Source: Treponema sp.
GTDB taxonomy: Bacteria; Spirochaetota; Spirochaetia; Treponematales; Breznakiellaceae
Assembly (NCBI GenBank): GCA_031263435.1
Contig: JAISFT010000054.1
Location: 1 to 9,389, forward strand
Length of the DNA stretch: 9,389 bases
Reading direction: 5' to 3'
Position 1 is the stretch's first letter; the number at the start of each line of letters is the position of its first letter. The notes under the pieces are model-generated. The model ran no database searches, was not told where the DNA came from, and saw only the letters and a program-made list of their open reading frames with translations. Of the stretch, positions 6,775 through 9,389 are shown in pieces. Position numbers and translations under genes: made by a program.

Positions 6775-7947
6775 ATGGAAAACCGCAGATATTTTTTTAC
6801 TTCTGAATCGGTAGGGGAGGGACATCCCGATAAACTTTGTGATCAAATTTCGGATGCTATATTGGATGCCTGTATCGGCGCCGATCCCCAAAGCCGGGTT
6901 GCCTGCGAAACTTTTGCATCGACATCATTGGTGCTTGTTGGCGGAGAGATTACCACGAAAACCTTTGTGGATTTTCAGAAGGTAGTACGGGAAGTGGCCG
7001 AGGACATTGGTTATACGGACCCCAGTTACGGCCTGGATTGCCATTCCATGGCAGTGTTGGATATGATCCACAGCCAATCCCCCGACATCAGCCAGGGGGT
7101 TTCCGGCACAGGGCTGGAGCGTTACAAGGGTCAGCAGGGCGCCGGGGACCAGGGTATGATGTTCGGTTTTGCCTGCAACGAAACCCCGGAGCTGATGCCG
7201 CTGCCTATCAGCCTGGCCCATAAGATTCTTATCAAGGCAACCGAGGCACGGAAAAAAGGCGCCATCAAATGGCTGCGGCCCGATGCCAAAAGCCAGGTAA
7301 CTGTAGAGTATGAGGGACACAAGCCTGTCCGTGTGGATGCGGTGGTAGTTTCTCATCAGCATGATCCTGATGTTTCCTACAAGGAAATTGAGAGTGGAAT
7401 AATCGAGGAGATTGTAAAACCTGTTTTGGAGCCTACGGGTCTTTTGGATGGGGAAACCAAGTACTACATCAACCCCACCGGTCGTTTTGTGGTGGGCGGA
7501 CCCTTTGGCGATACGGGGCTTACGGGCCGCAAGATTATCGTGGACACCTATGGCGGCATGGGGCGGCATGGGGGCGGCGCATTTTCCGGCAAAGATCCCA
7601 CGAAGGTGGATCGTTCTGCTGCTTATGCTGCCCGGCATGTTGCCAAGAATGTTGTTGCCGCCAAGCTTGCCGAGCGCTGTGAGGTGGAACTAGCCTATGC
7701 TATTGGGGTTCCTTTCCCCGTATCGGTGATGGTGGATACCTATGGCACTGCGCTTGTTCCGGAACAGCAGATCGAAACGGTGGTTAAAGAGATTTTTGAT
7801 CTTACCCCTGCGGGGATCATTAAGGCCCTGGATCTTCGCCGGCCTATCTACCGCAAGACCGCATCCTATGGTCATTTTGGCCGGAGTGAATTCCCCTGGG
7901 AATCTACTGCTGTTGCGGAGAAACTGGCAAAGGCCGTTAAAGGGTAA
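6775..7947 (+). CDS. metK: S-adenosylmethionine synthetase
   Basis: Makes S-adenosylmethionine from methionine and ATP in the cytoplasm, the methyl donor for nearly all methylation. 390 residues, close to the usual 380-400. Signature blocks are all intact: [13 protein letters not shown] (8-20, with the ATP/methionine-site His17, Asp19 and Lys20), [11 protein letters not shown] (122-132), the [16 protein letters not shown] block (238-253) and [16 protein letters not shown] (266-281). These cover the three repeated subdomains of the enzyme. The ATG at 6775 has AAGGAG 7 nt upstream. A probable promoter lies in the short gap after the LysM gene, and a META-domain lipoprotein gene follows 15 nt after the stop, so those two are probably co-transcribed. 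Nothing is unusual in the sequence; it looks fully functional. Confidence 0.98.
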   Translation: MENRRYFFTSESVGEGHPDKLCDQISDAILDACIGADPQSRVACETFASTSLVLVGGEITTKTFVDFQKVVREVAEDIGYTDPSYGLDCHSMAVLDMIHSQSPDISQGVSGTGLERYKGQQGAGDQGMMFGFACNETPELMPLPISLAHKILIKATEARKKGAIKWLRPDAKSQVTVEYEGHKPVRVDAVVVSHQHDPDVSYKEIESGIIEEIVKPVLEPTGLLDGETKYYINPTGRFVVGGPFGDTGLTGRKIIVDTYGGMGRHGGGAFSGKDPTKVDRSAAYAARHVAKNVVAAKLAERCEVELAYAIGVPFPVSVMVDTYGTALVPEQQIETVVKEIFDLTPAGIIKALDLRRPIYRKTASYGHFGRSEFPWESTAVAEKLAKAVKG

Positions 7948-7962
7948 ACATGGAGGTTAGAG

Positions 7963-8418
7963 TTGAGAAAAATATTGATGGCAGTGGCGGCGATTCTGGT
8001 ACTGATGAGCGCCTGCACAAGCCAACAGGCGGCGCTTAGTTTTGATCAAGTCCTGGGGAAGGAATGGAAACTGACCGGGATCAGGGTTGAAAATATAAGC
8101 ACCGGCTATAGCCGGGAAGGGTTGGGCACGGGTTTTCCTGATTCGTATACCCTGCTGTTCCAGGATGAGATGATTAGCGGCCGGGCTGCTCCGAATATCT
8201 ATCGCGGTCCCTTTGCGCTGAGTGAAAACCAGGGTATTAGTTTCGACAAGATGGCCGCAACCCTGATGGCTTCGCTGGGAGAACCCGGGGGGCTTGGGGA
8301 AAATGAGTACTTTAAGTACCTTGAGGAAGTATATCGTTGGGACATAAAGGATGGCAGGCTGGAACTTCATACCAAAAACCAAGAAGGAAAGGCAAGCGTC
8401 CTGGTGTTCTCTCAGTAA
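7963..8418 (+). CDS. META-domain (HslJ-like) lipoprotein
   Basis: A 151-residue probable lipoprotein. The start is a TTG at 7963 with GGAGG 6 nt upstream; an ATG at 7950 is in another frame. Residues 1-17 are a signal peptide (MRKILMAVAAILVLMSA), with the lipidated Cys18 in a relaxed lipobox MSAC. The rest fits a single META domain: a WKLTGI strand near 36-41, LLFQDEMISGRAAPNIYRGPF (about 62-82), then MAATLMASLGEPGG and a final DGRLELHTK strand pair. Related META proteins (HslJ of E. coli) are linked to envelope stress and novobiocin resistance, but the biochemical role is unknown. In HslJ-type domains the motif after the strand is G..gCN.Y; here AAPN replaces the usual Cys. The gene is 15 nt behind metK and likely shares its transcript. 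The repeat region begins 23 bases after its stop. Confidence 0.8.
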   Translation: MRKILMAVAAILVLMSACTSQQAALSFDQVLGKEWKLTGIRVENISTGYSREGLGTGFPDSYTLLFQDEMISGRAAPNIYRGPFALSENQGISFDKMAATLMASLGEPGGLGENEYFKYLEEVYRWDIKDGRLELHTKNQEGKASVLVFSQ

Positions 8419-8441
8419 TTCTCATTTTACCCGGCGAAAAG

Positions 8442-8475
8442 CGAAAGGACGCCGCAGGACTGTAGGCTAAACCTG
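8442..8475 (-). repeat. Inverted, decayed fragment of the downstream repeat
   Basis: CGAAAGGACGCC at 8442-8453 is the exact reverse complement of 8810-8821 and of 9237-9248 in the two repeat copies. CTAAACCTG (8467-8475) nearly matches the neighbouring part of the repeat in the same inverted sense. It looks like an old inverted piece of the same element just after the META gene. The stretch 8476-8543 also holds a further degenerate copy (8521-8557) of the motif that begins AACGCYTGTAGARTCTG. Confidence 0.5.
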
Positions 8476-8558
8476 ACCCACAGAACAGCGTGTTCCCGCA
8501 GGGGCGGGTAATCCCGAAAAAACGCCTGTAGAATCTGTCTCCGCTATCTACGATACGC

Positions 8559-8713
8559 TGGCGGGGGTGTGTGGGGGCCGGGCTAAGCCTCCGGGAAAAC
8601 GCTTGTAGAGTCTGCCTCCGATATCTGCGATACATCGTATCTGCGATACGCTACGGCAGGGAATTCCAAATGTTTTCCCGGGGGCTTAGCCCGGCCCCCA
8701 CACACCCCCGCCA
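8559..8713. repeat. Long inverted repeat in copy A, 42-nt arms
   Basis: Arm 8559-8600 is the reverse complement of 8672-8713 with one mismatch, at the TCCGGG/CCCGGG position. The 71-nt centre holds two CGATAC palindromes. As DNA this is a cruciform-prone GC-rich structure; as RNA it would be a very stable hairpin. It resembles a MITE or a large repetitive palindromic element. Confidence 0.85.
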
Positions 8714-8928
8714 GTAATCGTGGAGTGAATCCGCAGCTTTTTACAAACGTAAACGCTTTGCCCCGGCTCTGCCGACACGTTGGGGCAGGCCAAGTTTAGA
8801 CTGTAGGGGGGCGTCCTTTCGTCTGTCGGTACAACTGAGCGTTACTGATTAGCCAAGGAGGAAAAACCCGTCAAATGTTTGAAATTGAGAATTGCTGGCT
8901 GAGAATTGCCGGTGTTCTCTCTTTGAAT

Positions 8929-8944
8929 TGTTTCACGTGAAACA
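8929..8944. promoter_or_regulatory. parS-like ParB-binding site 1
   Basis: TGTTTCACGTGAAACA, a perfect 16-bp palindrome that fits the B. subtilis-type parS consensus TGTTNCACGTGAAACA. ParB/Spo0J loads onto such sites near the chromosome origin for segregation. A direct repeat GAGAATTGC (8887-8895 and 8901-8909) lies just upstream. Confidence 0.8.
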
Positions 8945-8984
8945 TTACGTCATATCTGCGATACGGTGTATCTCCGATACGCTG

Positions 8985-9139
8985 TGGTGGGGGAGTGTGG
9001 GGGCCGGGGTAAGCCTCCGGGAAAACGCTTGTAGAGTCTGCCTCCGCTATCTCCGATACGTCGTATCTACGATACGCTCCGGCAGGGAATTCCAAATGTT
9101 TTCCCGGGGGCTTAGCCCGGCCCCCACACACCCCCGCCA
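8985..9139. repeat. Long inverted repeat in copy B, 42-nt arms
   Basis: Arm 8985-9026 pairs with 9098-9139. The right arm is identical to that of copy A, but the left arm has four departures from perfect complementarity. Some of these would still pair as G-T. Confidence 0.82.
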
Positions 9140-9355
9140 GCACTCGCGGAGTAATTTCGCAGCTTTTTACAAACGTAAACGCGTTGCCCCGGCTCTGCCG
9201 ACACGTTGGGGTAGGTCAAGTTTAGACTGTAGGGGGGCGTCCTTTCGTCTGTCACCAAAACTGAGCATTACTGGATCACCCAAGGAGGAAAAACCCGTCA
9301 AATGTTTGAAATTGAGAATTGCTGGCTGAGAATTGCCGGTGTTCTCTCTTTGAAT

Positions 9356-9371
9356 TGTTTCACGTGAAACA
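9356..9371. promoter_or_regulatory. parS-like ParB-binding site 2
   Basis: An identical TGTTTCACGTGAAACA exactly 427 bp after the first, in the matching position of repeat copy B and with the same flanks. Confidence 0.8.
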
Positions 9372-9389
9372 TTACGTCATATCTGCGAT

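Larger units (their letters stand above)
8544..8967 (+). repeat. Tandem repeat unit, copy A (about 424-427 bp)
   Basis: First full copy of a long direct repeat. Matching points in copy B lie 424 nt (left end), 426 nt (hairpin) and 427 nt (right end) downstream, so only a few small indels separate the copies. In order it holds short palindromes, a long inverted repeat, a TTTACAAACGTAAA mini-hairpin, a TGCCCC/GGGGCA stem (8758-8786), an AAGGAGG-containing A-rich stretch and a parS-like site. No credible gene is present, and open frames across it are repeat shadows. Confidence 0.85.
8544..9389. repeat. Eight copies of a short palindrome, consensus CGTATC-N3-GATACG
   Basis: Copies of NTATCTNCGATACG at 8544-8557, 8621-8634, 8637-8650, 8952-8965, 8968-8981, 9047-9060, 9063-9076 and 9379-9389 (cut). 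The best is CGTATC TAC GATACG at 9062-9076. Three pairs have starts 16 nt apart, at 8621/8637, 8952/8968 and 9047/9063. They sit both in the hairpin centre and just after the parS-like site, like an iteron or operator series. Confidence 0.7.
8968..9389 (+). repeat. Tandem repeat unit, copy B, cut by the window edge
   Basis: Second copy, directly adjoining the first. From 9282 to the window end it is identical to 8855-8962, more than 100 nt including the parS-like site. The left hairpin arm and the stretch around 9255-9280 differ more. The end matches the junction between A and B, so a third copy may follow outside the window. Confidence 0.85.

Noticed and set aside
6925..7638. Open frame of 237 codons opposite metK
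   Set aside because: metK is certain on the plus strand and the antisense protein has no recognisable domain.
8493..8513. CCCGC-AGGG-GCGGG hairpin as terminator of the metK-META transcript
   Set aside because: No T-run follows on the plus strand; the nearby A-run is on the wrong side for a minus-strand terminator.
8875..8940. A 21-codon frame (MFEIENCWLRIAGVLSLNCF...) repeated at 9302-9367, with AGGAGG upstream and its stop inside the parS site
   Set aside because: The Shine-Dalgarno to ATG distance of 13 nt is too long, and identity of the two copies reflects repeat identity, so coding cannot be shown.
8871..9143. Open frame of 90 codons on the minus strand
   Set aside because: Also a shadow of the repeat; its FHVKQ segment is simply the parS palindrome translated.
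8892..9329. Open frame of 145 codons on the plus strand
   Set aside because: It runs through the hairpin, palindromes and parS site of the repeat, starts at a TTG without a proper ribosome site, and its sequence is dictated by the non-coding repeat.
8544..9389. Repeat region as a CRISPR array
   Set aside because: Repeats are long and adjoining, with no 25-40 bp repeats separated by unique spacers and no cas genes.

Overview
The window looks like chromosomal DNA of a spirochaete, most likely a Treponema-like bacterium of fairly high GC. The grounds are a class I (archaeal-type) lysyl-tRNA synthetase, which spirochaetes use in place of the usual class II enzyme, and two small lipoproteins with the relaxed lipoboxes typical of spirochaetes. 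This is inference from gene families; no marker gene such as 16S rRNA is present.

Layout. (1) 1-1343, +: the 3' part of class I lysS, running in from the left edge. (2) 1379-3502, -: a large GH77 4-alpha-glucanotransferase of the plant/DPE2-like type, convergent with lysS. (3) 3503-3661: a divergent promoter region. (4) 3662-5987, +: a two-gene, translationally coupled operon of a 510-residue DUF1538 membrane protein and a protein with two fused P-II-like domains. The pairing suggests a membrane transporter with its own cytoplasmic ligand-sensing regulator, loosely like AmtB-GlnK. (5) 5988-6209: an intergenic leader that can fold into competing hairpins ahead of a LysM lipoprotein gene (6210-6716). 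(6) 6775-8418, +: metK (S-adenosylmethionine synthetase), with its own likely promoter, followed 15 nt later by a META-domain lipoprotein. (7) 8419-9389: about 970 bp without a credible gene, filled by a complex repeat.

The repeat region is the most striking part. A unit of about 424-427 bp occurs twice in tandem, and a third copy may begin at the right edge. Each unit holds a long inverted repeat with 42-nt arms, several copies of a short palindrome CGTATC-N3-GATACG, and a perfect 16-bp palindrome TGTTTCACGTGAAACA. That palindrome fits the bacterial parS consensus bound by ParB/Spo0J. The region may therefore be a repeat-borne chromosome-partition (ParB-loading) locus, which would place the window in the origin-proximal part of the chromosome.

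Other points of interest are an internal Shine-Dalgarno/ATG exactly at the second P-II-like domain, a DPE2-style insertion of about 150 residues in the GH77 enzyme, and the switch-like leader RNA before the LysM gene.
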